Shown: positions 29,336 to 38,868, counted from the stretch's first letter. The stretch: DNA of 64,000 nucleotides from FEN-1191 sp036490715 (GCA_036490715.1 DASXDL010000013.1:124001-188000), one strand, 5' to 3'. Made by a program: numbers and translations. The notes: generated by a model from the letters alone, not told the origin.

Positions 29336-29674
29336 TTACAGTGCGGCGTTGTCGGTTTCGCCGGTACGAATGCGGATCACGCGATCGATGTCGGTGATGA
29401 AGATCTTGCCGTCACCGACCTTGCCGGTTTTCGCGGCCTTGAGCACCGCCTCGACCACCTGATCGGCCAGATCGGTCCGCACCGCCACTTCGACCCGCGT
29501 CTTGGGCACGAAATCAACCACATACTCGGCGCCGCGATAGAGCTCGGTGTGACCGCGCTGCCGGCCGAAGCCTTTGACCTCGGTGACGGTCATGCCCGAG
29601 ACGCCGATTTCCGACAACGCCGCGCGCACGTCGTCGAGCTTGAAGGGCTTGATAATCGCGGTGATCAGTTTCAT
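29336..29674 (-). CDS. glnK: Nitrogen regulatory protein P-II (GlnK/GlnB)
   Basis: The start ATG 29674 is fixed by the P-II N-terminus MKLITAIIKPFKLDDVR and by a GGGAGA Shine-Dalgarno; 112 residues is the exact family length. The T-loop carries the uridylylation site Tyr51 (GHTELYRGAEY). The B-loop (KTGKVGDGKIF) and C-terminal RIRTGE for ATP and 2-oxoglutarate binding are intact. P-II trimers sense nitrogen and energy status and control GlnD/GlnE/NtrB or AmtB. No amtB is adjacent. The sigma-54 promoter upstream argues for a nitrogen-inducible GlnK-type role. The distinction between GlnB and GlnK is inference. Confidence 0.93.
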   Translation of the reverse strand: MKLITAIIKPFKLDDVRAALSEIGVSGMTVTEVKGFGRQRGHTELYRGAEYVVDFVPKTRVEVAVRTDLADQVVEAVLKAAKTGKVGDGKIFITDIDRVIRIRTGETDNAAL

Positions 29675-29728
29675 ACGAGCTCTCCCAACTGCATTCTTGT
29701 TGCATCGGCCGTGGACGCTTCCGACGGG

Positions 29729-29744
29729 TGCAGCTTTCGTGCCA
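29729..29744 (-). promoter_or_regulatory. Sigma-54 promoter of the P-II gene
   Basis: On the minus strand TGGCACGAAAGCTGCA matches the sigma-54 consensus TGGCACG-rNNN-TTGCW at 15 of 16 positions, with correct GG-GC spacing. Transcription would start near 29718, giving a leader of about 44 bases before the ATG. Further upstream (29800-29850), imperfect GGTGCC/GGCGCC dyads could be NtrC sites, but the match is weak. Confidence 0.8.
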
Positions 29745-29873
29745 CGGCCGCCGCGCCCCATTTTCGCCGCCGCGGCGCCCTATCGGGCGCCAACCGTGTC
29801 ACCGATGGCACCAATTCGGCGCCGGTTGTACCTAATTTCGCACGAGCATAGTGCCTGCTGCAGTGTACGCGAG

Positions 29874-32800
29874 CTAGCGCAACACCAGCAGCAGGTCCTT
29901 GGCATCGATCGGCGAGCCGGCCTGGACCAGCACCTCGGCCACCTCGCCGTCGACTTCGGCGCGCACGCCGGCCTCCATTTTCATGGCCTCAACCGTCACC
30001 ACCACGTCCCCGCGCCGCACCTTCTGGCCCACGGCCACCGGGACCGTGGCGACGGTGCCGGGCATGGGCGCGCCGACGTGATGCGGATTGCCCGGGTCGA
30101 TCTTGCGCGGCGGCGGACGCGAGGGCACCTGGCTGCGATCGGTCACGCGCACCGAGCGCGGCTGGCCGTTGAGCTCGAAGAACACGGTGCGGGTGCCGTC
30201 CTCGTGCGGCTCGCTCTTGGTGACGTAGTGCACGATCAGGGTCTTGCCGCGCTCCAGCTCGATGCTGATCTCCTGGCCGGGTTCCATACCGTAGAAGAAC
30301 ACCGGCGTCGGCAGGATCGCGACATCGCTGTAGCGCCGGCGCTCGGCGGCATAGTCGAGGAACACCTTCGGGTACATCAAATAAGAGGCGAACTGATGGT
30401 CGGTGAGGGTGCGCTCGGCCTTTTCGGCCGCTTCGGCGCGCAGCCGCTCAAGGTCGGCCGGCGGTGACTCGGCGCCGGCACGTTGCCGGCGCGGGGCGAC
30501 ACCCTTAAGCACCTTGCGCTGCAGGTCGGGCGGGAAGCCGCCGTACGGCTGGCCCAGATCGCCACGGAACAGCTGCACCACCGACTCGGGAAAGGCGATC
30601 TCGGTGTTTGGATCCAGTACCGCCTCGCGGCTCAGCGAGTTGGTGACCATCATCAGTGTCATGTCGCCGACCACTTTCGAGGTCGGCGTCACCTTGATGA
30701 TGTCGCCGAACATGTCATTGACCTCGGCGTAGGTGCGCGCCACTTCCGGCCAGCGGGTGTCGTCGATGCCAAGCGCGCGCGCCTGCTCGCGCAGATTGGT
30801 GTACTGCCCGCCCGGCATGCCGTGCACGTAGACCTCCGAGGCGCCGGCGCGGTTATCGCTCTCGAACGCCACGTAGGCCTTGCGTACCTGGTCCCAGTAG
30901 TGCGACAGGGCGCGGATGTGGCCGGTGTCGAGCCCCGGATCGCGTGGGCTGAAACGCAGTGCCTCGGCGATCGAGCCGAGGTTCGGCTGCGAGGTGAGCC
31001 CGCTCATCGAATCCATTGCGCCATCGACCGCGTCGGCACCGGCGGCGATGGCCGCGAACACGCTGGCGGCGGCGATGCCGCTGGTATCGTGGGTGTGGAA
31101 ATGCACTGGCAGGCCGGTATCGTCGCGCAGCGCCTTCACCAGGTCATAGGCGGCACGCGGCTGGCACAGTCCGGCCATGTCCTTGATGCCGATGATGTGC
31201 GTGCCGGCGCGCTGGAGTTCGCGCGCCAGCTTCAAATAGTAGTCAAGCGTGTACTTGCGCTCGTTCGGATTGCACAGGTTGCCGGTGTAGCACAGCGCCG
31301 CCTCACACAGCCGGCCGGTCTGCAGCACCGCATCGATCGCGACCCGCATGTTGTCGACCCAGTTGAGCGAATCGAAGATGCGGAACAGATCAATGCCGGC
31401 ATCGGCCGCCTGACGCACGAAGTACTGCACCACGTTGTCAGGGTAGTTGGTGTAGCCGACCGCATTGGCGGAACGCAGCAGCATCTGCAGCAGCAGGTTC
31501 GGCATCGCTGCCCGCAGCCGCTCGAGGCGCTCCCACGGATCCTCCTTCAGGAAGCGCATGGCGACGTCGAACGTGGCCCCGCCCCAGCATTCGACCGAGA
31601 ACAGCTGCGGCAGCAACGCCGCATAGGCCGGCGCCACCGCCACCATGTCGGCGGTACGCATGCGGGTCGCCAGCAGCGACTGATGGGCGTCACGCATCGT
31701 GGTGTCGGTCAGCAGCACGCGCTCCTCGTTACGCATCCACTTGGCAAAGCGCTCCGGACCGAGTTGCAGCAGTCGCTGCCGGCTGCCCGGCGGCGGCACC
31801 GTGCCACGCGGCAATTCCACCGGTAGGCGCGGTGTGCGCATCAGCGTCAGCAGCGCCGGTACGTTGCGGTCCTTGATCTGCGGATTGCCGTTGACGACGG
31901 TGTCGGCCAGAAAGCTCAGGATGCGGGTGGCACGATCGAGCCGCTCGGGCGCGCTGAACAGCTCCGGGGTCTGATCGATGAAGCGCGTGGTGTACTCGCC
32001 GCGCTGAAAGCGCGGGTGGGTGATGATCTGGTCCAGAAACCGCAGGTTGGTGGTGACACCGCGGATGCGAAACTCCCACAGCGATCGGTGCATACGCGCG
32101 ATCGCCTCTTCCGGGGTCGGCGCCCAGGTGGTGGCCTTCACCAGCAGCGAGTCGTACCAGCGCGTGATGATGGCGCCGGTGTAGGCGGTGCCGGCATCCA
32201 GCCGCACGCCAAATCCGGCCGGGGTTCGATAGGCGGTGATGCGGCCGTAGTCCGGAGTGAAATTGTTCTCCGGATCCTCGGTCGTGACCCGGCACTGCAG
32301 CGCGTGCGAGACGATGCGGATCTGATCCTGCGGCGGCACGCCGCTGGCGGCATCGCCGATGCGTTCGCCGTCGGCGATGCGGATCTGGGCCTTCACCAGA
32401 TCGATGCCGGTGGCGCACTCGGTCACCGTGTGCTCGACCTGGATGCGCGGGTTGACCTCGATGAAATAGAACTGGCCGCTGTCGGCGTCCTGCAGAAACT
32501 CGACCGTGCCGGCGTTGCTGTAGTGGGCCGCCCGCCCGATGCGCAGGGCCGCGTCGCACAGGGTCGCGCGTGAAGCTTCGCTCAGGAACACCGCCGGTGC
32601 GCGCTCCACCACTTTCTGGTTGCGTCGCTGCACCGTGCAATCGCGTTCGAACAGGTGCACCAGGTTGCCGTACCGGTCGCCGAGGATCTGCACCTCCAGG
32701 TGGCGCGCGCGCCGCACCAGTCGCTCCAGATACACCTCGTCGTTGCCAAACGCAGTGCGGGCCTCGCGCCGCGCCACCGGCAGCAGCTCGGCCAGCTGCG

Positions 32801-33332
32801 CATCCTCCTCGATCACGCGCATGCCGCGGCCGCCGCCGCCCCAGCTGGCCTTGAGCATCACCGGATAACCGACCGCGGCCGCCAGCTGCCGGCACTCGCC
32901 GATGTCGGCCGGCAGCGCTGGCGTCGCCGGCATCACCGGCACGCCGGCGCTGACCGCGAGGTTGCGCGCGCTGACCTTGTTGCCGAGCAGTCGCATCGTG
33001 TCGGGCGAGGGGCCGATGAACAGGATGCCGGCCTCGGCGCAGCGGGCAGCGAACTCCGGGTTCTCGGACAGAAAGCCGTAGCCAGGATGGATGGCGTCGG
33101 CCCCGGCCTCGCGCGCCACCCGCAGGATGTCGCTGATGTCCAGATAGGCGTCAATCGCGCTCTTGCCTTCGCCGACCAGGTAGGCCTCGTCGGCCTTGGT
33201 TCGATGCAGGCTGAAGCGATCCTCCAGCGCGTAGATCGCGATCGTCGGGATCGCCAGCTCATTGGCCGCGCGCATGACCCGCACCGCAATCTCGCCCCGG
33301 TTAGCGACCAGCAGCCGATGAATCCTATGCAC
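29874..33332 (-). CDS. pyc: Pyruvate carboxylase
   Basis: 1152 residues, the size of single-chain pyruvate carboxylase. The start GTG 33332 has an ideal AGGAGG 7 bases upstream. Domain order: biotin carboxylase (LLVANRGEIAVRVMRAANEL; ATP-grasp loop SWGGGGRGMRVIEED; RIQVEHTVTE), carboxyltransferase (LLTDTTMRDAHQSLLATRM; VECWGGATFDVAMRFLKEDP) and a C-terminal biotin carrier with the biotinyl lysine in VEAMKMEAGV about 35 residues from the end. It makes oxaloacetate from pyruvate, bicarbonate and ATP to refill the TCA cycle. The gene follows gshA by 24 bp on the same strand. Confidence 0.96.
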   Translation of the reverse strand: MHRIHRLLVANRGEIAVRVMRAANELAIPTIAIYALEDRFSLHRTKADEAYLVGEGKSAIDAYLDISDILRVAREAGADAIHPGYGFLSENPEFAARCAEAGILFIGPSPDTMRLLGNKVSARNLAVSAGVPVMPATPALPADIGECRQLAAAVGYPVMLKASWGGGGRGMRVIEEDAQLAELLPVARREARTAFGNDEVYLERLVRRARHLEVQILGDRYGNLVHLFERDCTVQRRNQKVVERAPAVFLSEASRATLCDAALRIGRAAHYSNAGTVEFLQDADSGQFYFIEVNPRIQVEHTVTECATGIDLVKAQIRIADGERIGDAASGVPPQDQIRIVSHALQCRVTTEDPENNFTPDYGRITAYRTPAGFGVRLDAGTAYTGAIITRWYDSLLVKATTWAPTPEEAIARMHRSLWEFRIRGVTTNLRFLDQIITHPRFQRGEYTTRFIDQTPELFSAPERLDRATRILSFLADTVVNGNPQIKDRNVPALLTLMRTPRLPVELPRGTVPPPGSRQRLLQLGPERFAKWMRNEERVLLTDTTMRDAHQSLLATRMRTADMVAVAPAYAALLPQLFSVECWGGATFDVAMRFLKEDPWERLERLRAAMPNLLLQMLLRSANAVGYTNYPDNVVQYFVRQAADAGIDLFRIFDSLNWVDNMRVAIDAVLQTGRLCEAALCYTGNLCNPNERKYTLDYYLKLARELQRAGTHIIGIKDMAGLCQPRAAYDLVKALRDDTGLPVHFHTHDTSGIAAASVFAAIAAGADAVDGAMDSMSGLTSQPNLGSIAEALRFSPRDPGLDTGHIRALSHYWDQVRKAYVAFESDNRAGASEVYVHGMPGGQYTNLREQARALGIDDTRWPEVARTYAEVNDMFGDIIKVTPTSKVVGDMTLMMVTNSLSREAVLDPNTEIAFPESVVQLFRGDLGQPYGGFPPDLQRKVLKGVAPRRQRAGAESPPADLERLRAEAAEKAERTLTDHQFASYLMYPKVFLDYAAERRRYSDVAILPTPVFFYGMEPGQEISIELERGKTLIVHYVTKSEPHEDGTRTVFFELNGQPRSVRVTDRSQVPSRPPPRKIDPGNPHHVGAPMPGTVATVPVAVGQKVRRGDVVVTVEAMKMEAGVRAEVDGEVAEVLVQAGSPIDAKDLLLVLR

Positions 33333-33356
33333 GCGGATCCCTCCTAAGCGTGGCGG

Positions 33357-34940
33357 TCAATCGGCCAGGTACTTGGCCAGATAGTCATCGAAGCTTCCAC
33401 GCCGTGCCGCCTCCAGCGCCTGCTGCGCCAGCAGCGATTCCTGCGCCTGCTGCTCGAACTCGAGCCAGCGAGACTGATTGCGCGGCATCGAACCGAGCAT
33501 CAACTCCTTGTGCGCCCGTGACATGTCCAGCGCCAGCGTTGCAAAGCAGCCCTCGGCCGCCCGCAGGTCGTGCAGCAGCCGCGCCGATGGGGTCTGGTCC
33601 ACGTCCGCGAGCTTTTCGCGCTGCTCTTTTAACGCGCCGGTGTACGGCCGCTGCGGATGGCCCGCGTCGAGCAGTTCGCACACCCCTTGCATGCAGTCCA
33701 GCAACTCGGCGCCCCAGTCGTGCATCGACAGCGCGCGGCCGTCACGCTCCAGCATCAGTCCCGGCCGGCGGCCATAGCGCGCCACCAGCAGGTGATTGCG
33801 ATCGATCGCCTGCTCCTCGCGATCGTCGATCGGCGGGCTGTCCTTGAACAGCAGCAGCAGCAGCAGCGCTTCCAGAAAGTACAGCTTGCGCAGATTGACG
33901 CCGACCGGGTCGAAGGCGCTGTTGTCGAGCGTGCGTACCTCGACGTACTCGACCCCGGCGCGCGCCAGCGCATGGATGGTGCGCTCACCGGCGCGCAGCG
34001 CGCGCTTCGGACGCACGTAGCTGTAGTACTCATTCTCGATCTGCAGCACGTTGCCGGACAGCTGGCGATACACGCCATCGACCTTGACCCCGAGCGCCAG
34101 GAACGGCGGATGCGGCTGGTGCACGGCGCGGCGCAGGTCGCGCAGATATTGCTCCAGCGTGTTGAACGACACCGCCTCGGCGGCCTGCGAGCGGTTGCGA
34201 TAGCCGATGTCGCTCATGCGCAGCGAGGTGGCCTCCGGTCCCACCAGCGTATCGTTCGGCAGTTGCTCGAGATCACCGGCATCGCGTCCCTGCAGGAACG
34301 AGCGGCACAGGGCCGGCGATGCCCCGAACAGGTAGGTGACGATCCAGCCGTGGCGGCGGTAGTTGCGCAGCAGGTCGAAATAGCGCGCCGAGATGAAGTC
34401 CTGGCCTGGACGCTGCTGGCAGATCTCGGCGTACAGCGGCCAGAAGCCTTCCGGCACCGAGTAATTGAAGTGCACCCCGGAGATCGCCTGCATCATGCCG
34501 CCGTAGCGCACCAGCAGGCCATGGCGGTAGATGTATTTGACCCGGCCCTGGAACGAATCGCCGAAGCGGGCGATCGGCACCGCGTCGTCGCCACCGACGA
34601 TGCACGGCATCGAGGTCGCCCACAGCAGCTCATCGCCCAGGTGCGCGTACACGAACTGATGCAGGTCGCGCAGATACTGCAGCAGCTGCTGATTGTCCTC
34701 GAAGGTCGGCGTCACCAGCTCGGTCAAGGCCTCGGAATAGTCGGTGGTGATGTGCGGGTTGGTCAGGGCCGAGCCCAGCGCGCGCGGATGCGGGCTCTGC
34801 GCGATGCAGCCGGAGGCAGTCACCCGCAGCGACTCGCGTTCCAGGCCACGCCGACCACGCAGCATCAGCCGGTGCTCGCGGCTGTTCACCAGCGCTGCCA
34901 CACGCCGCTCATGCACGCGATCGACCATCCTGTCTGCCAC
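33357..34940 (-). CDS. gshA: Glutamate-cysteine ligase (type 1)
   Basis: The preferred start is GTG 34940, with GGAG 6 bases upstream, giving 527 residues (E. coli GshA 518). A further upstream frame exists, but it is arginine-rich and unlike the family. Hallmarks are RGLERESLRVT, the ALTNPHITTDYSEALTELVT region that binds ATP and glutamate, GVHFNYSVPEGFW and EVRTLDNSAFDPVGV. It catalyses the first step of glutathione synthesis. gshB is not in the window. It diverges from the thiolase gene and reads directly into pyc, an uncommon pairing. Confidence 0.94.
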   Translation of the reverse strand: MADRMVDRVHERRVAALVNSREHRLMLRGRRGLERESLRVTASGCIAQSPHPRALGSALTNPHITTDYSEALTELVTPTFEDNQQLLQYLRDLHQFVYAHLGDELLWATSMPCIVGGDDAVPIARFGDSFQGRVKYIYRHGLLVRYGGMMQAISGVHFNYSVPEGFWPLYAEICQQRPGQDFISARYFDLLRNYRRHGWIVTYLFGASPALCRSFLQGRDAGDLEQLPNDTLVGPEATSLRMSDIGYRNRSQAAEAVSFNTLEQYLRDLRRAVHQPHPPFLALGVKVDGVYRQLSGNVLQIENEYYSYVRPKRALRAGERTIHALARAGVEYVEVRTLDNSAFDPVGVNLRKLYFLEALLLLLLFKDSPPIDDREEQAIDRNHLLVARYGRRPGLMLERDGRALSMHDWGAELLDCMQGVCELLDAGHPQRPYTGALKEQREKLADVDQTPSARLLHDLRAAEGCFATLALDMSRAHKELMLGSMPRNQSRWLEFEQQAQESLLAQQALEAARRGSFDDYLAKYLAD

Positions 34941-35127
34941 GTCTACTCCAGTGATTGGCGGGCTGTGCGCCCGTGGCCACGGCGCTGCTGGCCGGCCAAC
35001 GCGGCATCTTGCCTGTCCGCCAGCAGGCGCCGCAATGCGCTGCCGCGGTCGTGAGTGACCGCGCCCATCGGAGCGTGGCATTCTAGTGACCTGCCGAGCA
35101 TTGAATCAGACCGCGAGAGGCGATCGC

Positions 35128-36420
35128 ATGCAGATCGGAACAAGCCCCAGACGCGTTGCCATCGTTGGTGGCGTGCGCACCCCATTCGCGCGTTCGCACA
35201 CGGCCTACGCCGGCACCGACAACCAGGAGCTGTTGACGGCGTCGCTGCGGGCGCTGGTCGAGCGCTACGATCTGCAGGGCAAGCGGCTTGGCGATGTGAT
35301 CGCCGGCGCGGTCATCAAGCATTCCAAGGACTACAACCTGACGCGCGAATCGGTCCTGGCCACCAGCCTGGATCCGGAGACCCCCGGTCTCGATGTACAG
35401 CGCGCCTGCGGCACCAGCCTCGAGGCGGCCATCCTGATCGCCAACAAGATCGCCCTGGGGCAGATCGATGCCGGCATCGCCGCCGGCGTGGACGACCTGA
35501 GCGATCCGCCGGTGGTCTATCCGCGCTCGTTCCAGCAGCGGCTGTTGCGCAGCGCCCGCGGCCGCAGCTTCGGCGCGCGGGTTGGACCGTGGCTGGGACT
35601 GCGCCGCCGCGACTTGAGGCCGGTGCTGCCGGCGGTGGTCGAGCCGCGCACCGGATTGTCGATGGGTCAGAGCTGCGAGCTCATGGTCAAGACCTGGAAT
35701 ATCAGCCGCGAGGAGCAGGACCAGCTGGCTTACGAGAGCCACGTCAAGGCGGCCGCCGCCTGGCACGGCGGTTTCTACGACGACCTGGTGGTGCCGTACC
35801 GCGACCTCAAGACCGACAACAACGTGCGTGCCGACACCTCGCCCGACAAGCTCGCCAAGCTCAAACCGGTGTTTGACCTGAGCGGCAGCGGCAGTCTGAC
35901 CGCCGGCAACAGCACGCCGCTGACCGACGGCTCGGCGGCCTTGCTGCTGGCCTCTGAAAGCTGGGCCGCCGAGCATCAGCTGCCGGTGCTGGCCTACATG
36001 CGCGCCGGCAAGACCTGGGCGGTGGACTTCGCCAGCGGCAAGGAAGGCTTGCTGATGGCGCCGGCCTACGCGGTGGCCTCGATCCTCAAAGATACCGGTC
36101 TCAAGCTGCAGGATTTCGATTACTACGAGATCCACGAAGCGTTCGCGGCGGTGCCGCTGTGCCTGTTCAAGGCCTGGCAGTCGCCCGACTATTGCCGCGA
36201 GCGGCTGGGACTGGCCGAGCCGCTCGGCGCGATCGATCCGGCCAAACTCAACGTCAAGGGTGGCAGCGTCGCGATCGGCCATCCGTTCGCCGCTACCGGC
36301 GCCCGCATCCTCGGCACCCTCAGCAAGCTGCTGGCGCTCGATCCACAGGCCAAGCGCGGCATCGCCTCGGCCTGCACCGCTGGCGGCATGGGCGTGACCG
36401 CGATCCTGGAGCGCGCTTGA
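35128..36420 (+). CDS. Acetyl-CoA C-acyltransferase (thiolase, FadI-like)
   Basis: I choose ATG 35128 (MQIGTSPRRVAIVGG), with GAGAGG upstream; 430 residues. The thiolase triad is complete: nucleophilic Cys in VQRACGTSLEAA, His in YYEIHEAFAAVPL and the second Cys in SACTAGGMGVTAIL; GGSVAIGHPFAATGAR is the usual C-terminal loop. The length and the insert after the nucleophile (RSARGRSFGARVGPWLGLR) fit the long FadI-like class used in fatty-acid beta-oxidation or biosynthetic condensation. It overlaps the downstream hydrolase start by 3-4 bp, so the two are translationally coupled. Confidence 0.92.
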   Translation: MQIGTSPRRVAIVGGVRTPFARSHTAYAGTDNQELLTASLRALVERYDLQGKRLGDVIAGAVIKHSKDYNLTRESVLATSLDPETPGLDVQRACGTSLEAAILIANKIALGQIDAGIAAGVDDLSDPPVVYPRSFQQRLLRSARGRSFGARVGPWLGLRRRDLRPVLPAVVEPRTGLSMGQSCELMVKTWNISREEQDQLAYESHVKAAAAWHGGFYDDLVVPYRDLKTDNNVRADTSPDKLAKLKPVFDLSGSGSLTAGNSTPLTDGSAALLLASESWAAEHQLPVLAYMRAGKTWAVDFASGKEGLLMAPAYAVASILKDTGLKLQDFDYYEIHEAFAAVPLCLFKAWQSPDYCRERLGLAEPLGAIDPAKLNVKGGSVAIGHPFAATGARILGTLSKLLALDPQAKRGIASACTAGGMGVTAILERA

Positions 36421-37085
36421 GTCGCTACGAGACCCTGATGGCGCGCGATGGCCATGAGCTGTCGGTGTACATCGCCAGCCCGCCGGCGCGCACGCGCGGC
36501 GCCGTGGTGATTGTGCAGGAAATCTTCGGACTGAGCCCGTGGGTGACCCGTACCGCCGACAGCTACGCCGCCGACGGCTATCTGGCCATGGCGCCGGCGC
36601 TGTTCGACCGCGTGCGGCGCAAGCTGGTGCTCGGCTACTCGAAGGAAGACATGGAGCGGGGACTGGGCACCCGCAAGCAGATCGACAACGCCAAGGCGCT
36701 GCTCGACATCGCCGCCTGCGTGGCGGTGGCGAGCCGCTCCGGCCGTGTCGCCAGCATCGGCTTCTGCTGGGGCGGCATGCTCAGCTGGGCGGCGGCCTGC
36801 GAGGTGCCGATGGCCGCGGCGGTGTGCTACTACGGCGGCCACATTGCGGCGCTGCTGCCCAAGGTCCCGGCGTGTCCGACGCTGCTGCACTATGGCGAGC
36901 GTGACCCGAGTATTCCGCCCACCGAAGTCGAGGCGGTACGCCAGGCCTACCCGCAGGGCGAATACCACATCTATCCCACCGGGCATGCGTTCGCCAACGA
37001 TGATCGCCCGGAGCACTACGATGCGGCCGCCACCGCCCAGGCACGCAGCTACACCAACGCGTTTCTGGCGCAGCACATCGGCTAG
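36417..37085 (+). CDS. Dienelactone hydrolase family protein (cytosolic)
   Basis: 222 residues. The start is probably TTG 36417, which overlaps the thiolase stop and has GGAG 5 bases upstream; ATG 36438 is the alternative. Motifs: VVIVQEIFGLSPWVTRTADS, nucleophile elbow GFCWGGMLSW, LLHYGERDPSIPP with the acid, and YPTGHAFANDDR with the histidine. The Cys-Asp-His triad of dienelactone hydrolase is complete. No signal peptide is present, unlike the paralogue at 23.1-23.9 kb. Coupling to a thiolase suggests acyl or lactone catabolism, but the substrate is unknown. Confidence 0.9.
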   Translation: MSRYETLMARDGHELSVYIASPPARTRGAVVIVQEIFGLSPWVTRTADSYAADGYLAMAPALFDRVRRKLVLGYSKEDMERGLGTRKQIDNAKALLDIAACVAVASRSGRVASIGFCWGGMLSWAAACEVPMAAAVCYYGGHIAALLPKVPACPTLLHYGERDPSIPPTEVEAVRQAYPQGEYHIYPTGHAFANDDRPEHYDAAATAQARSYTNAFLAQHIG

Positions 37086-37127
37086 CCGCAGGCCCCCGTT
37101 GCCCGCGGTGTGAATGCGTCGAGTGCC

Positions 37128-38147
37128 ATGAGCGTCGCCCCGAGCGCTGCCGCCGGCACCGCCGTCCTGATCGTCAACACCGGCACCCCGCAGCAGCCGC
37201 GTACCACGGCGGTGCGCGGCTTTCTGCGCCGATTTCTGTCCGACCGGCGGGTAGTGGAGCTGCCGCGCATTGTCTGGTGGCCGCTGCTGTATGGCTTGGT
37301 GCTGCCATTGCGGGCCCGGCGCAGCGCGCACAAGTACCGTCAGATCTGGCAAAACGAGGGCTCGCCGCTGCTGATTCACACCAGCCGGTTGCGCGCCGCG
37401 CTGGAGCGCGAACTGATGGCGCTGCGCGGGGCGGTACGGGTCGAGCAGGCATTTCTTTATTCGCCACCGTACGTCGCGCCGACACTGGCGTCGCTGCGCG
37501 ACGCCGGCGTGCAGCGCCTGATCGTGCTGCCGCTATTTCCGCAGAGCAGTGGCAGCACCACCGGCGCGGTCTACGATCAGGTCGGACGCGCACTGCGCCA
37601 GTGGCGCACGCTGCCCGAACTGCGCTGCATCCCCGGCTACCATGCCGATCCGGATTACATCGGCGCGCTGGCCGCCAGCCTGGCCGATCATTGGCGCACC
37701 CACGGCCGCGACAGCCACCTGCTGATGTCGTTTCACGGCATCCCGCAGGCGTTCGTCGCCCGCGGCGATCGCTACGCCGATGAATGCCGTCAGACTGCGG
37801 TGCAGCTGGCGGCGGCACTCGATCTGGCGCCGCGCGACTGGACCTTGAGCTTCCAATCGCGCTTCGGCGCCAATCGCTGGCTCACGCCGGCCACCGACCG
37901 CACGCTGCGCGAACTGCCCCGGCGCGGAATCCGCGCCGTCAGCGTGGTATGCCCGGGCTTTGCGGCCGATTGTCTCGAGACCTTGGAGGAGATCGCGATC
38001 ACCGGCCGCGATCAGTTCCTGCAGGCCGGCGGCCAGCGTTTCGACTACGTGCCGGCGCTCAACGCGCGCACCGATCATGCCGCGGCGCTGGCGCGTCTGA
38101 TCGTGCGCGGCAGCCCCGACTGGACCGCGGTCTCCTCGAGCCACTGA
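37128..38147 (+). CDS. hemH: Ferrochelatase
   Basis: 339 residues from ATG 37128; GTG 37110 would add six residues. Family hallmarks are AVLIVNTGTPQQPRTTAVR at the start, YRQIWQNEGSPLL, LPLFPQSSGSTTGAVYDQV, the active-site histidine in LLMSFHGIP, and the acidic C-terminal segment VVCPGFAADCLETLEEI. It inserts ferrous iron into protoporphyrin IX at the inner membrane, the last step of haem synthesis. It sits between a hydrolase and a VOC-family gene with gaps of 42 bp and 1 bp, so the four plus-strand genes from the thiolase onward look like one operon. Confidence 0.95.
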   Translation: MSVAPSAAAGTAVLIVNTGTPQQPRTTAVRGFLRRFLSDRRVVELPRIVWWPLLYGLVLPLRARRSAHKYRQIWQNEGSPLLIHTSRLRAALERELMALRGAVRVEQAFLYSPPYVAPTLASLRDAGVQRLIVLPLFPQSSGSTTGAVYDQVGRALRQWRTLPELRCIPGYHADPDYIGALAASLADHWRTHGRDSHLLMSFHGIPQAFVARGDRYADECRQTAVQLAAALDLAPRDWTLSFQSRFGANRWLTPATDRTLRELPRRGIRAVSVVCPGFAADCLETLEEIAITGRDQFLQAGGQRFDYVPALNARTDHAAALARLIVRGSPDWTAVSSSH

Positions 38148-38148
38148 C

Positions 38149-38868
38149 GTGTTCGGCCGCTTTCTCGAGCTTGGCATCGCCACGCCGGATATCGCGGCAT
38201 CGGTGCAGCACTACGAGCGCCTGGGCTTCTCGCAGCTGCTCACCGGCGATGCCTTCACCCACCGCTACGGCGTGCTGAGCGACGGCCGAGTGCCGCTGGG
38301 ACTGCACGAGCACGCCACGCCTTCGCCGACGCTGACCTTCGTACTGCCGCAGCTGCTGCACGCGCAGCGGCGGCTGCGCGATCACGGCTTCGAGCCGGAG
38401 CTGGCACAGTTCGGCGACGACGCCCTGCATCAGCTGCGGCTGCGCGATCCTGGCGGTCACGCCGTCACGCTGCTGGAAGCGCGCACCTATTCGCCGGCGC
38501 ATCGCGGTGCGCAGGCCGGTTCGCTGTGCGGATACTTCTCGCACCTGAGCCTGCCGCAACCGGACTTTGAGCGTGCGCGCGAGTTCTGGGAGCGCGCCGG
38601 CTTCGTGGCCTTGGACGAGGAGGCGGCGCCGTTTGCGCACCTGCCCTTGACCAGCGATCACCTCGATCTGGCGTTTCATGCACCGCAGACCTTCGATGCG
38701 CCACTGCTGGTATTCGAGTGCGCCGATCTTGCGGCGGTGCGCGCTCGCCTCAGCGCTTTGAGCGTGCCGTTGGCGACACGCTTGCCGTGCGGAGTGCAGG
38801 CTCGGGATGGCGTGCTGATCCTGGCGCCGGAAGGCACCGCCACGCTGCTGCGGGCGAGCGCCGACTAG
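38149..38868 (+). CDS. VOC-family protein with two glyoxalase-like modules
   Basis: 239 residues starting with GTG one base after the hemH stop. Two beta-alpha-beta-beta-beta repeats are visible, at about 1-115 (LELGIATPDIAASVQHYERL, then LRLRDPGGHAVTLLEA) and about 125-235 (YFSHLSLPQPDFERAREFWE, then DGVLILAPEGTATLL). Metal-ligand positions are only partly kept, so it may be a non-glyoxalase VOC protein. Function is unknown. The stop overlaps by 4 bp with the stop of the convergent YceI gene. Confidence 0.82.
   Translation: MFGRFLELGIATPDIAASVQHYERLGFSQLLTGDAFTHRYGVLSDGRVPLGLHEHATPSPTLTFVLPQLLHAQRRLRDHGFEPELAQFGDDALHQLRLRDPGGHAVTLLEARTYSPAHRGAQAGSLCGYFSHLSLPQPDFERAREFWERAGFVALDEEAAPFAHLPLTSDHLDLAFHAPQTFDAPLLVFECADLAAVRARLSALSVPLATRLPCGVQARDGVLILAPEGTATLLRASAD

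Noticed and set aside
29774..29791. GGCGCCC/GGGCGCC hairpin after pyc as a terminator
   Set aside because: The 7-bp stem is perfect, but no T tract follows on either strand, so intrinsic termination is unsupported.
28475..32573. Long plus-strand frames opposite the quinone reductase, P-II and pyc genes
   Set aside because: The minus-strand genes are fully accounted for by strong family matches; the opposite frames are His/Arg/Gln-rich shadows.
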